64,000 bases of DNA from Nothophaeocryptopus gaeumannii (taxonomy: Eukaryota; Ascomycota; Dothideomycetes; Mycosphaerellales; Mycosphaerellaceae): contig JASISA010000022.1 of assembly GCA_031771865.1 (NCBI GenBank), forward strand, positions 1,798,001 through 1,862,000. Reading direction: 5' to 3'. The stretch's first letter is position 1, and each line of letters opens with the position of its first letter. Below the pieces are notes generated by a model. That model saw only the letters and a list, made by a program, of their open reading frames with translations, ran no database searches and had not been told where the DNA came from. Both the position numbers and the translations under genes were made by a program. Below, piece after piece: positions 43,574-54,333 of the stretch.

Positions 43574-43806
43574 GCTAGCACTTTATTTACTTAATTAACC
43601 CAACCCTAACAATACCTTTAGGAACAACATTCTTATCAACAACAAGGTCAATTCACATATTATGGACACCGGTTATTCACTCACATGTCCGGACGGACGC
43701 TAGCATTAATATGGCCGGCCGGCAGATGTCCTATTGGCTGTCCGTCCGGCCGGACAACGTCCGGACGGCATGGCCACGAAAATTAACCTGTCCATTGACC
43801 TTCTTG

Positions 43807-43814
43807 TATAAAGG
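43807..43814. repeat. Right 8-bp target-site duplication (TATAAAGG)
   Basis: Matches 33021-33028. The SDR reading frame continues directly after it. Confidence 0.93.
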
Positions 43815-44196
43815 TACGCCAGCGGAGATGGTGTCAAAAGCGATTCAGGAGACGGATGGGAAGCAGATGTTGGATCCGGAACAAGTAGCGAAGAGGGTGG
43901 TGGAGGTTGTTGATGGGAGTGCTGGAAAGAAGGGGGGATGGCCGGAGGAGGGAGTAGATGGGTATGACAAGTTAGTGTTTGGGGAGGAGTACTTTGAGGG
44001 GATGGAGAAGAAGATGGAGAGGTTGAAGATGAATAGGGAGGCGATGGTAGGGGTTGCGGGAACATGTGATTTCGATGCGTGAACGCGGTCGTGGTCGTGG
44101 TCGTTGGACGTGTTGAATGGATGTCGTAGTCAGTGGTATATCGTATCGTTTGAGATGATTGTGCTACTCTCGTGAGTCCCAGTAAAACTTCAGACC

Positions 44197-45445
44197 TTAT
44201 CTCGTCTGGATCTTCGCAGCGGCTGCTCCAAGATCACTTCCCATAGCCTCAGATCCACTTCCGACGACTTCCATGTTGCCACCGACATTCATCGCTCTCT
44301 CAGTGAAGTCTGCGACGACTTTTGCGACAGATGGATGGTGGTCTTGAAGCCAGTGGACCTTGAATCGGGGGTCGCTCGAAAGGAGCAGCTCGTCCAACGA
44401 GACCACTGAGCTGGAGGAGATCGAAAAACGCTCGTTTCTGCACCTTTCGTCTCAATATCTTGAGCAAGCTGCTTCTCCTTGCTCTGCTGAGCGTGATGCT
44501 TAACATTTCGACTAACAAAAGCCGAAATCCTCAATCCAGCCACTTCACCAAGCAGCTTCTTCAACTAAATCAACTCTGCACTAAGCCAAAGCAAATCCTC
44601 CGCCTTCCTCACAACCCACACAAAATCAAACGCCACCCGCGTAACAATACACGTTCTCGCAGCCTCCGTAACGATCGGCCAAATGAACGTCGCTCCAGTC
44701 CCATCCGCACATGTTGGCTCTCGTAGCTCGGAAAGCCCTGCCCGCAAGGTCCAGTCACGATCACAGGAATCGTGGTGTTTCTCAAAACAGCAAGTTCCTT
44801 CGTCTGGCCATTCCGAACACTCACCAGGTCCGTATGATGCTGGATCCTGCTATTCTGTTCCGGAAGCGAGGACACTGTGAACGGATGACTTTGCCGGATA
44901 CTCAGACCCGGAAAGGTCAGATAGAAACGCTGACCCGCCAACCAAGGTCGTCGATGCTCATAGTCGATATCCAGACGAATCACAGTCCCGTTGTCATCAG
45001 TTAGGACTTGCATCTCAGCTTGAGCGCATTCACAAATCCAAATCCAGAAGATCCAGATCCTTTCCTCCTTCCACCCACATGGATGTACAACACCCTCAAA
45101 CCCCTCACAACCTGATCAATACAATCACCCCCAAGCTCGGAACCATCTAACACAAAGTCTATCCCAATGTCCTCAACAAGCCCCCACATACAAAACCGCC
45201 ACAACCCAATCCCTTACCCTAAAAACCTCATATCCCATCTTCCTCACCGCCCATTTCGTACTCCCCATTTTCGAAATCGTTATAAACCCCATAGCAACAC
45301 ATCCAAAAATCATATACATCTGTTCAATCCATTCGTTATAGACAGAAGGTTGGGAACGATAGAGTTTCCCTTCAATAATCGTCCAAGCAATCGTGTGGAG
45401 GGCGGACTAGACGAAAATGATATGCCCAAGCCAGCAACCTTTAAA
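44197..45445 (-). pseudogene. Ferric reductase (FRE-type) relic, 5-prime truncated
   Basis: On the minus strand, pieces of a ferric reductase follow in order. Membrane part: CWLGHIIFV, a TAG (plus 45407-45409), then HTIAWTIIEGKLYRSQ, YMIFGCVAMGFITIS and WVVAVLYVGAC, followed by TGA (plus 45173-45175) where Trp is expected. FAD domain: PWLAGQRFYLTFPGLSIRQ and SHPFTVSSLPE. NADPH part: ADGTGATFIWPIVTEAART and FDFVWVVRKAEDLLW. C-terminus: FKVHWLQDHHPSVAK and VEVVGSG-like text ending EAMGSDLGAAAAK. At least three frameshifts separate them. The first membrane helices are missing: family text ends at about 45445 and AT-rich DNA follows. Intact relatives reduce ferric chelates at the plasma membrane for iron uptake. 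This copy is dead. Confidence 0.82.
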
Positions 45446-46899
45446 GGTTAATCTAATTATTAAAGCTATTCTAATAATAGCATTATATCTCCAAATAAAG
45501 AGCATTATTGCAGCGCCCTTTAGAACGAAGACTCTCATGTAGGCTTTGTAGCATTCTAGATGGCCTAGAGACGAAGCTGTTTTCTAGGTTAAGAAAAGTC
45601 GTTGGACAGAGATATCGCGGTGACTTAGGCATTTTCTAACACGCAATGTCTTTCACGTCTCGCTGGCCGCGAGAGGGTCATGGTAAAGACCAGTGTGTGG
45701 TCCCAATAATAATCAGTGTCCTCCGTTGAGGGAGTCGCGATAGCCCAAACTGCTCAGTGAGCAATGGAAGGATACGGTCGGAGTAGGGTAACACATGTGC
45801 CGACCTCAATTTCTGTAGGCGCTCTGTATCCCCGTGGGAGCGTATGACAAAAAGGCAGTCACGCGTGGTCGAGGCGTGACTACGCGATTTGATAGCGACA
45901 GCTGCGTGCGCGTCCGCAATCACCATTGATGATGCAGACATGTCGGGACAGTCGGACAGCGACGTGGGTGAATGCATGCTCCGATTACGTTATAGTATGT
46001 TCCCTGCTCCTTGTCCGGTTGGGTGACCTTGATGGTCAGGAGTCAACAAGTGCCAAAGTCCAAATAGCTTGACAGTGAAGTTGCGACTATGCTGTTTCAG
46101 GCCTACTAAGTGTGACTGTGTAAGTGAGCATGTTGGCTGTTTTGGAAGCAAGTATATCGTGAGATGTTCGGCCGACCCCTACCTCACTTAATACTGGTAG
46201 GCGAAGCTGTTATCGCATGCGGCGCGTGCAAGTAGGAGACGAATCTGGAGTGCTTGAAGACATGGAGGATGCTCCGTTCAGATCTTGCCCGCATGCATAC
46301 GACGACAGGCCGTGGTACAGCAGACAAGGGTAGCTGTTGATATGTGTGTGGTGCAACAGCGGTCAGAGAGTCACGTACAAGGTGTATCGCGCAGTGTCGT
46401 AATTGCCGCACAGCAGGTTGTTGAAATAGCAGTGCGTAGATGCGTGAAAGGTGGTGGTAGAACTACGAAGGCTCGCGTATGCATCTCGTAGATGCACGAG
46501 TGATAGACTGAGAGCGTGTCTCAATTGAGTTTCGCGATTGCACGCACAAGGAGACGACAAGAATCATAAGACAAGCACAAGGGCAAGCTTGGCGCTCTGA
46601 CCCGGAGTTCATCGAAGAAGAGGTACTCGAGGAGTACGGGCCGGATGCTGGTCCGCCTGGCCCGATTCGTCTGGCGTCCGGCGTCTAGCGTTGCGTTGGA
46701 TCAAGAATTGCTGAGGACCGTCTCATGTTCTGAACTCGCCAACACCACAAAGCAGCTGTCAGGCTACTGCATCTCTGAACACTGCCCCACTCTGCCCACA
46801 TCTCACCTGTCGATACGTGTGCAGAGCGTCAATTGGTCCATATACCGTGCATACGAATACAGCGCATCTGATCTCACCATTGCTGGCAAGCTGGGTCGT
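45446..46899. other. Intergenic region
   Basis: No gene I can support. The first 150 bp are AT-rich and may be a repeat remnant that truncated the ferric reductase. A 99-codon minus-strand frame at 45678-45977 has no features. The part from 46645 is open in the Mam3 frame but upstream of the chosen start. Confidence 0.45.
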
Positions 46900-49256
46900 A
46901 TGTCGATTCTAGCAGGGAGAGCAGTACATACCCCCTCCACAATACCCACCTCCACCGGTCATGGCGGCAATGGCAATCGTGCGCTGGCCACCTTAAGACC
47001 CGCCGTCCTGGCCGCCGCACGTCTCCTCTTCCTGCCTCTCGTGAGCGCCGCTCCGCTCTACACGCGATCGCTCCATACTTTCGACGACGATGACCTACCA
47101 AAAGACGCAGACGATTCATCACTATGGATCTATTTGGGAGTCGCGGTTGCGCTGGTCCTACTGGGCGGTGTATTTGCAGGTCTGACAATTGCCCTGATGG
47201 GACAAGACGAGACGTACCTACAAGTCATTGCTACCAGTGGAGACGGCAGCGAGAAGAAGCACGCAGCTAAAGTGCTGAATCTGCTCAACAAAGGCAAGCA
47301 TTGGGTACTGGTCACCCTCCTGCTGAGCAATGTTATCACCAATGAGACCCTGCCTATCGTGCTGGATCGCAGTTTGGGAGGTGGCTGGCCTGCTGTTGTT
47401 AGTAGTACGGTGTTGATCGGTGAGTAGACTGGGTACATTCTAGCCATAACGTGAAATGCTGACATATGCTTCCAGTCATTTTCGGAGAGATCGCACCTCA
47501 ATCTGTCTGCGTTCGATTCGGACTCTCTATCGGAGCGTTCTGTGCGCCCTTCGTGCTGGCTCTCATGTGGATCATGTCGCCTATTGCATGGCCGACCGCG
47601 AAACTCTTGGACTATCTGCTCGGCGAGGATCACGGCATCATGTACAAGAAGGCGGGCTTGAAGACATTGGTCACGCTACACAAGACCCTAGGCAAGGGTG
47701 CGGGAGAGCTTATGGAGGACGAAGTGACCATCATCAACAGTGTGTTGGATTTGAAGGACAAGCCAGTTGGTGATATTATGACACCGATGGGCGACGTCTT
47801 CACCATGAGCGCCGATACCGTGTTGGACGAGAAGATGATGGACACCATTCTCAGCCAAGGCTATTCGCGAATTCCCATCTACGCGCCTGAGAACAGGAGG
47901 AATTTCATTGGTATGCTTCTGGTCAAGATCTTGATTACCTACGACCCCGAGGACTGCCTGCGCGTTCGCGACTTTGCCCTTGCAACCCTGCCTGAGACCG
48001 CCCCACATACTTCTTGTCTGGACATCATCAACTTCTTCCAAGAGGGCAAGAGTCACATGGTCCTTGTCTCTGACTTTCCTGGTCAGGACAAGGGAGCACT
48101 CGGCGTGGTCACTTTAGAAGATGTTATCGAAGAGCTGATTGGAGAGGAAATCATCGACGAATCTGATGTCTTCGTTGATGTCCACAAGGCAATCCGCCGA
48201 GTGGCACCTGCTCCAAGACATCGCTTCGCTCGCAAAGGTGACGACGTTGTGGCCCCCGAGGACGAAGACGGCAAAGAGGTTGACGAGACCACATCTCTAT
48301 TGAAGAAGGATGGCACTGGATCCCGAGAACCAAGCTTGGCGAATGGACAGACTACGTTCATGATGCGTAGGAAGAGTAGTGCGGGGTCTGTGTCACCAAG
48401 CAGGCCAATGGCTGTTCGTGGCACTACCGGCGACTTGAAGCAGCATTTGAGGCATCTGGGACCCAGCAACGTGGCAAGCAGACCGAAGGCGACCAAGTTC
48501 CAGAACGTCAAGATCAAACCCGGTGTCGGCACCATTCCTGAGCACAAGCCTACCACTACCGGCGAGAACGACGTTCTTTCGCGAGTTGGCAGTAACGTTC
48601 CTGCTGCGCAGGAGGCCGTCGAGGCTTTGCGGAGTGGACGTCCTAGGGGAGCGTCCGATGGTGCGGCTGCGGTATATGGTACTCTGGACTCCCCTGGGAA
48701 GGCGCGGCGGATGAGTGGCCCTGAGAATAAGATCTCAGCTCAAGAAGCCAGCCGGCTCGCCAGCGAGAACACGGCGCCGGCCGAAGACTCACAACCTCAG
48801 AGCGCGCATGGCCAAGATGCGCAGCGACAGACGGAAGATGCGCGTGACGACTTGCAGAAAGAGAATCAGGACTCACGCAGGCTTCCGGAAAAGATGGTCG
48901 TTGGCCAGCAGGGGGACGAGGAGAATGACCAGGTCGGCGAGTTGGACACCTACGATGCCCCGCCAAGGAGACGACTGCAAGCTCGGTCAGGCAGCATCAC
49001 CGAAAGTACCATTGAGGTTGGCGGCATGAAGAAGGTTGTGCTGGAGACCACATCCTCTAGTGAAGAAGGGTACGACGACAACCTTTCGCCCACGAATACG
49101 AAGTCCAGCTTCGGCGCTGTGAATGACCAGAAAGAGAACGGACAGCCCAACGGCGATGCTGATGAGAACGTTTCTGGAGGCAACTCCGGCGAAGGGAAAA
49201 AGAGGAGAAAGAAGCGAGGGAAGAAGAAGAAGGGCAGCGGCAGCGGCAGCGATTGA
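46900..49256 (+). CDS. MAM3: Mam3/CNNM-type membrane protein (DUF21 plus CBS pair)
   Basis: Two exons (46900-47419, 47476-49256) give 766 residues. A hydrophobic N-terminal stretch (AARLLFLPLVSAAPLYT) may be a signal sequence. The DUF21 domain has several membrane segments: LWIYLGVAVALVLLGGVFAG, ALMGQDETYLQVI, WVLVTLLLSNVITNETLPIV and, across the intron, TVLIVIFGEIAPQSV. The CBS pair follows with VGDIMTPMGDVFTMSA, YSRIPIYAPENRRNFIGML and GVVTLEDVIEELIGEEIIDE. A long disordered tail of about 340 residues ends in a Lys-rich KKKKGSGSGSD. Yeast Mam3 is vacuolar and linked to manganese and mitochondrial homeostasis; animal CNNMs transport or sense magnesium. A frame from 46645 would add 85 unlikely residues. 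After the TGA the same frame stays open for another 100 codons. Confidence 0.92.
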
Positions 49257-49562
49257 TCGCTATTGGGGATTATTGGTAACCAGAACGCGGTCGCAACGGA
49301 CACGCCCGCTGCAGCTCGTACAGCTGTGGCAAAGCCTGTGGCTGTGGTGGAACAAACCACGGTTGCGAAACCTGTTGTCAGCGCTTCTTCGAGCGAGGGA
49401 GGAGGCGTGAGCCTCATTTATGAGAATTGGTGGGAGCGCGGCCAATTCAAAGTCGGAGGTTCGCTTGCGGATCTTGATGAGCATCCCACGCACTCATCGC
49501 GTGTGCCGGAAGGACGGGCATCGGGGACAACTGAAAGCTTCACAGTAATAGACGGACGATGA
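49257..49562 (+). other. In-frame extension after the Mam3 stop codon
   Basis: The frame continues from the TGA at 49254-49256 without another stop to TGA at 49560-49562. The text is protein-like, with VSLIYENWWERGQFKVGGSL and SFTVIDGR at the end. It could be a lost C-terminus after a nonsense mutation, a read-through product or chance. The bases after TGA (TCGCTA) are not the classical read-through context CTA. Confidence 0.35.
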
Positions 49563-50098
49563 GACTTCTGGCTGGAAAGGGTTGGACTCTGGATTGAGGG
49601 AGGAGGCAACGGAGAACTGTACAAGTAAAGCTTATCATATACATTTAGCTTACTTCGGTGTATCAGACACAAATGAGAGAAACGGTTTTGATGAAGCCGG
49701 CGCGTCGACGCGCTCTTAGGATCCAGACATTGAACAATTCAATTTCAAGCACCTTCCTCACGTGCATTAGGTGAGAGAAGGGCGATGGTCTGTGCTCGCT
49801 ATTGTTGTTCTGGTCCTGACAGAGTACTGTTGTGGGCTTTTCGACAATGGGCGACTAGGGTGAGTGCTATTCCTAGACAAAGACCACCTCACTTAATCTC
49901 GCCTCTAGATCGTCAAAGGAAGACCGCACTCACTACCACCAGCAAATTCCGACGACATCCATCTCTCCGATCGACAACAAACATCTACGCAGGCGTACTA
50001 CTTTCACAAGCAAACCGCTAGCTGGTCTAGCGATACAAGCAAACACATACTTTTCTCAGACACGATTGTAGTCAATCTCCGATAATACGCCTACCACC
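49563..50098. other. Intergenic region upstream of coiled-coil locus 1
   Basis: No gene seen. It holds the promoter of the coiled-coil locus. Confidence 0.5.
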
Positions 50099-52444
50099 AT
50101 GCCGCTCATTGAAAAGCTGGTCGTCTTTTGGCACACCGAAGTCCTCGGGTGCACATTCGGCCTCTCCCCTCTCGCCTCGCTCGTGCGAGCGGGCTTCGCA
50201 CACCTTTGGCTGCCCACTCTCGTCTGGATCGCTCTCCTCTTGGCCCTCATTCTCTACCTCTTGGCAACTCCTCCGCCAGCAAGACTGGACGTTCAGCCCT
50301 GGCCGCCACAATATGTCCGACAAACCCAGCTTCCGCCGCAAAACCTTCCACCGAGGCTTCTGCATCGCACCCAAGAGGCTGTGAGGATACGGCAGGTGGC
50401 GAGTCGCGAGCATGAGGTTAGGAGAATTTTGAAGAGGGCGGAGGATGAGAAGAAGGACTGTGAGCAGCGAACGCTGCGGACAATGAGGAATACTGAACAG
50501 CAATGTCAGCGAGAAATCGAACGTAAGATGAACGAGCTTAACGAGGATCATCGAAAGCAATCGACGAGCCAGGCTAGGAAAGTAAACGAGCTTATCAAAG
50601 GATTGAAGGCGGCGAAAGAGGATATCGAAACGCTCCGCGATGCTCTTGCTGATGCTCAAGGCCAAAAGCTGGACGCTCTCGAGGCTGCTCAAGACGCAAA
50701 CGCGAAATACAACGAAATGTCTGCAGACACCTCAAACACGGTGTCCAAAGGCGTCCGCATAGCGAACACGTCTGATCGCGAACGCAGGGAAGCTGTCGAG
50801 AAACGCAATGAGGAGCTTCAGCAGAATCTCGACAAGCTCACTGCCGAGAAGGAGAAGCTCACCACTGAAAACAACGCTGCCAACGAGAAAATCAAAACAT
50901 TGCAGGAAACGTTGTTGGGAGCGCGAAACAGATTTGCAGAGCTACAGGACCGGTATGAAAACGACATCGAAGCTGAGGCTCTACAACAAGCTAGAAACGA
51001 GACTGCGGCTGGGCAACGACGAATTGCAGAGCTGGAGCAACAGATTCGGGACATGGATAGACAGCATGCTGAAAAAGAGCAAAAGCGAATTGAAGCAGCG
51101 GTCAATGTTGATATGGAGAATAAGCAGAAGCACGAGGAGCGTATACGTCAAATCCAGGAGGAAGGTGAGCAGTGGGCCCACCAGTTTCGGCAGGAGGCCA
51201 AGCAATGGGCTCGCCAGCTTCAGGAGGAAGCCGATCAACACATCCGCGAGCTTTGCCACTGCAAATGCGAACACTGTCTGGAACAGATCCGTACGCAATT
51301 GGATGCTGCAGGCCCTGGCAGTGGAGCTGAGGGGGCGCAAACTACGACAGAATCCGCAGGCGAAGATGCGGGTGCTCACGAGACTTCTGCGGATCAACAG
51401 ACGGAGCAGGCTTCTGGCGCTGGCACACTGGAAGCTTCTACCAATACATCGCAAGCTGAGCAGAGCACGTCAGCGTCCGCCGCTCAGCAGAATGAAGTCA
51501 CTCCGGGAGATGCGTCTGCAGAGCAACAACCACATTCCGAGTCAGACGAGAACCCTACAGGTACCTACACTGCACCTGACCTCTCGGATTCAGACGAAGA
51601 TGAGCCTGAGAGTCCAGAGGAAGGCGAGGGTGAAGGGGTAGCCGCATCTGCACCAACATCAGCAGAATCTACTAGTGGCACTACCGGCGAAGACGCCCAG
51701 GATCCGTTCGCGGAGGCTCAAGACAGAGGCCAAATGGATGGCGATGACGATCTGGACCTTCAAGACGACGAGGAAGTTGAGGAAGAGAAGGCAGCTGTAG
51801 CGGACCAGCAGGCTTCGCAGGCGACAAACACGACTGATTCGAGACGAACGTCGGTCTTTGACAGACCAGTCTCAAGACAGGTCAATCCCTTCGACTTTCA
51901 TGCTGCTCAAAGAGAATTCGATGCAGGTCAGAGACAAGAGCAAGACCAGTCAAGCAGTGACAGCGATTCGAGCTCTGAAGAGGAAGAGTCCAAAGAGGCG
52001 GGAGCTGAGAGAAAGCGCTTTCCCGCAGGAGACTTATCTGCAGCAGACTTGAAAAACTTGAAAAACTTGAAAAACTTGAAGAACTTGAAGAACTTTCAGG
52101 ATAGAATCAATGTGCCTTCGTCATCCACGAATAAGACGGTTCCAGATGCGACGAAACCAGATGATGCCTCAAAGGAGAAGTCTGCCTTCGACGCATCAGG
52201 AGACGACCTTCAGAGACAGCAAGAGAACCCTATCAAGCAACTTCAAGAAGCCGGTGGGGCTATGGAGCCACCGCCCGACAGTGATGATGAGTTCGCAGAC
52301 GACGAGGAGACTCAAGAACAGGCACCGTCGGCTGAGACAGGTATTCCTTCGCCATCTCATCAAGTTCAGGAGATCCCAGGTGCGACCAGCAATGAGGAGT
52401 CGACTCCGGCTGCAAGCCCCGAGCAAGATACAGACATGGGATAG
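50099..52444 (+). CDS. N-terminally membrane-anchored coiled-coil protein, locus 1 (function unknown)
   Basis: An open frame of 781 codons. Residues about 37-60 form one hydrophobic segment (LWLPTLVWIALLLALILYLL) followed by LDVQPWPPQYVRQ. From about 90 to 400 the sequence is a near-continuous coiled coil (EKLTTENNAANEKIKTLQET), ending in a cysteine cluster (ELCHCKCEHC). The rest is acidic, Gln/Ser/Thr-rich and disordered, with a perfect Asn-Leu-Lys repeat near residue 655. It ends in TAG at 52442-52444, but the same frame stays open afterwards to 53644, so the true protein may be longer. I do not recognise a family. The layout suggests a tether on an internal membrane. A second, similar locus follows 3 kb downstream. 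Confidence 0.65.
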   Translation: MPLIEKLVVFWHTEVLGCTFGLSPLASLVRAGFAHLWLPTLVWIALLLALILYLLATPPPARLDVQPWPPQYVRQTQLPPQNLPPRLLHRTQEAVRIRQVASREHEVRRILKRAEDEKKDCEQRTLRTMRNTEQQCQREIERKMNELNEDHRKQSTSQARKVNELIKGLKAAKEDIETLRDALADAQGQKLDALEAAQDANAKYNEMSADTSNTVSKGVRIANTSDRERREAVEKRNEELQQNLDKLTAEKEKLTTENNAANEKIKTLQETLLGARNRFAELQDRYENDIEAEALQQARNETAAGQRRIAELEQQIRDMDRQHAEKEQKRIEAAVNVDMENKQKHEERIRQIQEEGEQWAHQFRQEAKQWARQLQEEADQHIRELCHCKCEHCLEQIRTQLDAAGPGSGAEGAQTTTESAGEDAGAHETSADQQTEQASGAGTLEASTNTSQAEQSTSASAAQQNEVTPGDASAEQQPHSESDENPTGTYTAPDLSDSDEDEPESPEEGEGEGVAASAPTSAESTSGTTGEDAQDPFAEAQDRGQMDGDDDLDLQDDEEVEEEKAAVADQQASQATNTTDSRRTSVFDRPVSRQVNPFDFHAAQREFDAGQRQEQDQSSSDSDSSSEEEESKEAGAERKRFPAGDLSAADLKNLKNLKNLKNLKNFQDRINVPSSSTNKTVPDATKPDDASKEKSAFDASGDDLQRQQENPIKQLQEAGGAMEPPPDSDDEFADDEETQEQAPSAETGIPSPSHQVQEIPGATSNEESTPAASPEQDTDMG
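52048..52097. repeat. Tandem 9-bp coding repeat (Leu-Lys-Asn units)
   Basis: Five units of TTGAAAAAC or TTGAAGAAC encode LKNLKNLKNLKNLKN within locus 1. Nine-base period keeps the frame, so copy number can vary without damage. Confidence 0.9.
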
Positions 52445-54333
52445 ACTCCTCGCTCTGAGCCCTCGAATGCTGCCTCTCATTTGCCTATGGCACCGACCGG
52501 TGAGCAAGCACCCACAGAGACCTTGGATGACACCTCGATGCTCGACGACGCCAGCATTGAGCCATCTCGTACAATAGTGCAAGGGTCCAACGGACAGGGT
52601 GGTGATCAGGTACAGCCAGGGCCCGTCGAAGATGTTTCGATGGATGAAGATGCCCAGCCTGAGCAACCTGAGCAATACGGCACCCCAGTACAGGAGCACC
52701 AAGGACCAAGTGGCGCTCCAGCATTGCTGCAGATGCGAAATAATGAGCCAATGGACGAAGGTTTCGTCCCGGATTCTCCAGTCAACAACGCTGAGTCTCA
52801 CCAACAGTATCAGGCCCCTAGTCCTTCGCTCGCGGATGAAGACATGTCTGAGGTAGCTGGCAATCGCACAGCACCCAATGATTTCCCTTCGTTTCCGAAC
52901 ACACGGGACCCTACGACCTCTGAAACTGTTGCTCCTTTGGAACCACCTCCATACCACCCACCATCAGACGATCGCTGGGTGGCAGGCTCTGCGTCGAACA
53001 ATGCTGGACCTTCGCTCTCGGCAACTCAGGACAATACGATCTCTGAAGCCGTTGCTCCTTCAAGCCAACCTTCTGGCGATCCGACAGCAGAGGAAGGTTG
53101 GAGACCGGCCTCTCCAGAAAGCAATGATGCTTTGTCGCGACAGTATTTCACGTTCACTCTTTCGTTTCAAGGTCCGAGAAACGCCCCTTCGTTCCCACAA
53201 GTCCAACAAGCCACAACTTCTAAGACTCCTGGCGATTTCGAATTTCCCTCAGGAGATGCTCAAGCGCCGGCAGAGGAGGGCTGGAGACCGGGGTCTCCAG
53301 AGAACAACACTGCTGCAGCGCGGCAATACTTTACCTTTTCTAACCCGTTCACTGGAACGAATAGTGCACCACCCTTTCCGCAAGGTCGAATCAACACGGC
53401 ATCTGAGACGCCTGACCTCTCTGGATTTCAGTTTTCTTCGGGCAATGCTGAAGCGACCAACGGGCCAGTGGAGCAGCCACGGTCCGGAGATACTCCACAA
53501 CAGACAGTTATAGGGAACGAATGCGGGTCATGTGGAGGCAAAATGCCTAATGGCCACCAATGGTGGAGACCCAAATGCCATGAACATTCTGGGATGGGAC
53601 ACCATGACCAACAACGACAGTGCTTTCGGCGGAATAGGTGCTGAAGATCCTGCCATACCTGCTGTTGAGAACAACGGGGAACTTGTTGAAGACGCGGATT
53701 TATCTTTTCTCGATGTACCAATTCCGGGCTTGAATCTGCCAGCTGCTGATCAAGACGACCCGCACATGGATGGTACTGAATCGGGCTTCACCTTCGAGAA
53801 TACAGACAACCGCTGACAATGGCTGCATCTGTGGAGCTGCTGCGGGTGCTCTGCATAATCCTGGATGTCTGGTTCCCATACAAGACTTTCTCCGGGAGCA
53901 TGGCGACTTTGCGGCGCCTGCAGCAGAGGCCGGTGGTAATGAGATCCTGTCAGCTCAAAGACAACAGCCAGAGGCGGCAGAGGGTTCAGCACCATCGGAA
54001 GCCCAGCAGATTGCGATGACCCGCGATTTTATGAATCAGTATGAGGACAATGGTGAAGACGGAGATGATGAAGATATGGAGAACGCAAAAGAGGAGGGCG
54101 AGGAAGAGGAGGAGCCAGAGGAGTGGGACAGAATATACCAGAATCAGAAAGAGAAGGAGGAGGAGGAGCAACAACGAGATGTCGGCGATGACGAGGGTGA
54201 GTTGCAAATCGAGGAAGAAGATGAGGATGAGGTGGCAAGCAGACCAAGACGAGCGGTTCACACTACCTTCCGGCAACTTCGGACAAGGGGCAAAGCGCAC
54301 CCAACAGGTCGATTCGCGAGGAGGAAGCAGTAA
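52445..54333 (+). pseudogene. Continuation of coiled-coil locus 1, split by a stop and two frame breaks
   Basis: The frame of the upstream gene continues past its TAG (next Met at 52481) to 53644 as a Pro/Ser-rich sequence. It contains two or more degenerate repeats of about 60 residues with EEGWRPxSPExN and ARQYFTF (about 53040-53400). Near 53600 the protein-like text moves to another frame (SAFGGIGAEDPAIPAVENN, PIPGLNLPAADQDD), and near 53810 to a third (CICGAAAGALHNPGCLVP and a very acidic EEEEEPEEWDRIYQ, ending in RFARRKQ at 54333). A 93-nt intron from about 53527 to 53619 (donor GTCATG, branch-like CTAAT) could explain the first shift; the second has no good intron. It is one decayed or badly assembled gene, or several exons I cannot resolve. 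Confidence 0.5.

Larger units (their letters stand above)
33029..43806. mobile_element. hAT-like DNA transposon remnant containing nested LTR elements
   Basis: The ends form a terminal inverted repeat: 33029-33049 and the reverse complement of 43786-43806 match at 19 of 21 positions, with the shared core GGTCAATGGACAGGT and both starting CAAG. The 8-bp duplication outside is perfect. Just inside both ends lie GC-rich subterminal blocks with palindromic copies of GTCCGGCCGGAC and TCCGGAC, the kind of repeats that hAT transposases bind. Subtracting the four LTR insertions leaves about 3 kb, a plausible size for a fungal hAT. No transposase frame survives because the interior is saturated with RIP-like changes. 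The superfamily call rests on duplication length and end structure only; a non-autonomous or P-like element is possible. Confidence 0.75.
32257..44082 (+). pseudogene. Short-chain dehydrogenase gene split by a 10.8-kb transposon insertion
   Basis: Exons 32257-32550, 32617-32681 and 32747 onward encode a classical SDR: FLVTGTSSGLGLSL (cofactor motif TGxxxGxG), IDVLINNAGYAYAGP (NNAG), then a serine-region strand GSGTVINIGSGEDLH and YGSAKRALEGATEGLKAELA (Tyr-X3-Lys). The third exon is cut after LSEAYK by the inserted element at 33029-43806. The text resumes at 43815 with TPAEMVSKAIQETDG and runs to the TGA at 44080-44082. Counting one copy of the 8-bp target duplication, the exons add to 909 nt, exactly 302 codons plus stop, so the gene was intact at insertion. 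Read into the element, the first part ends at a TAA at 33174-33176 after 48 foreign codons. The catalytic residues precede the break, but the C-terminal substrate part is lost. The first intron donor (GTTCGT) is non-consensus. Confidence 0.9.

Noticed and set aside
33029..43806. Giant Starship-type element
   Set aside because: No tyrosine recombinase (DUF3435) captain or cargo genes are visible, and the 8-bp duplication with inverted ends fits a hAT-like transposon.
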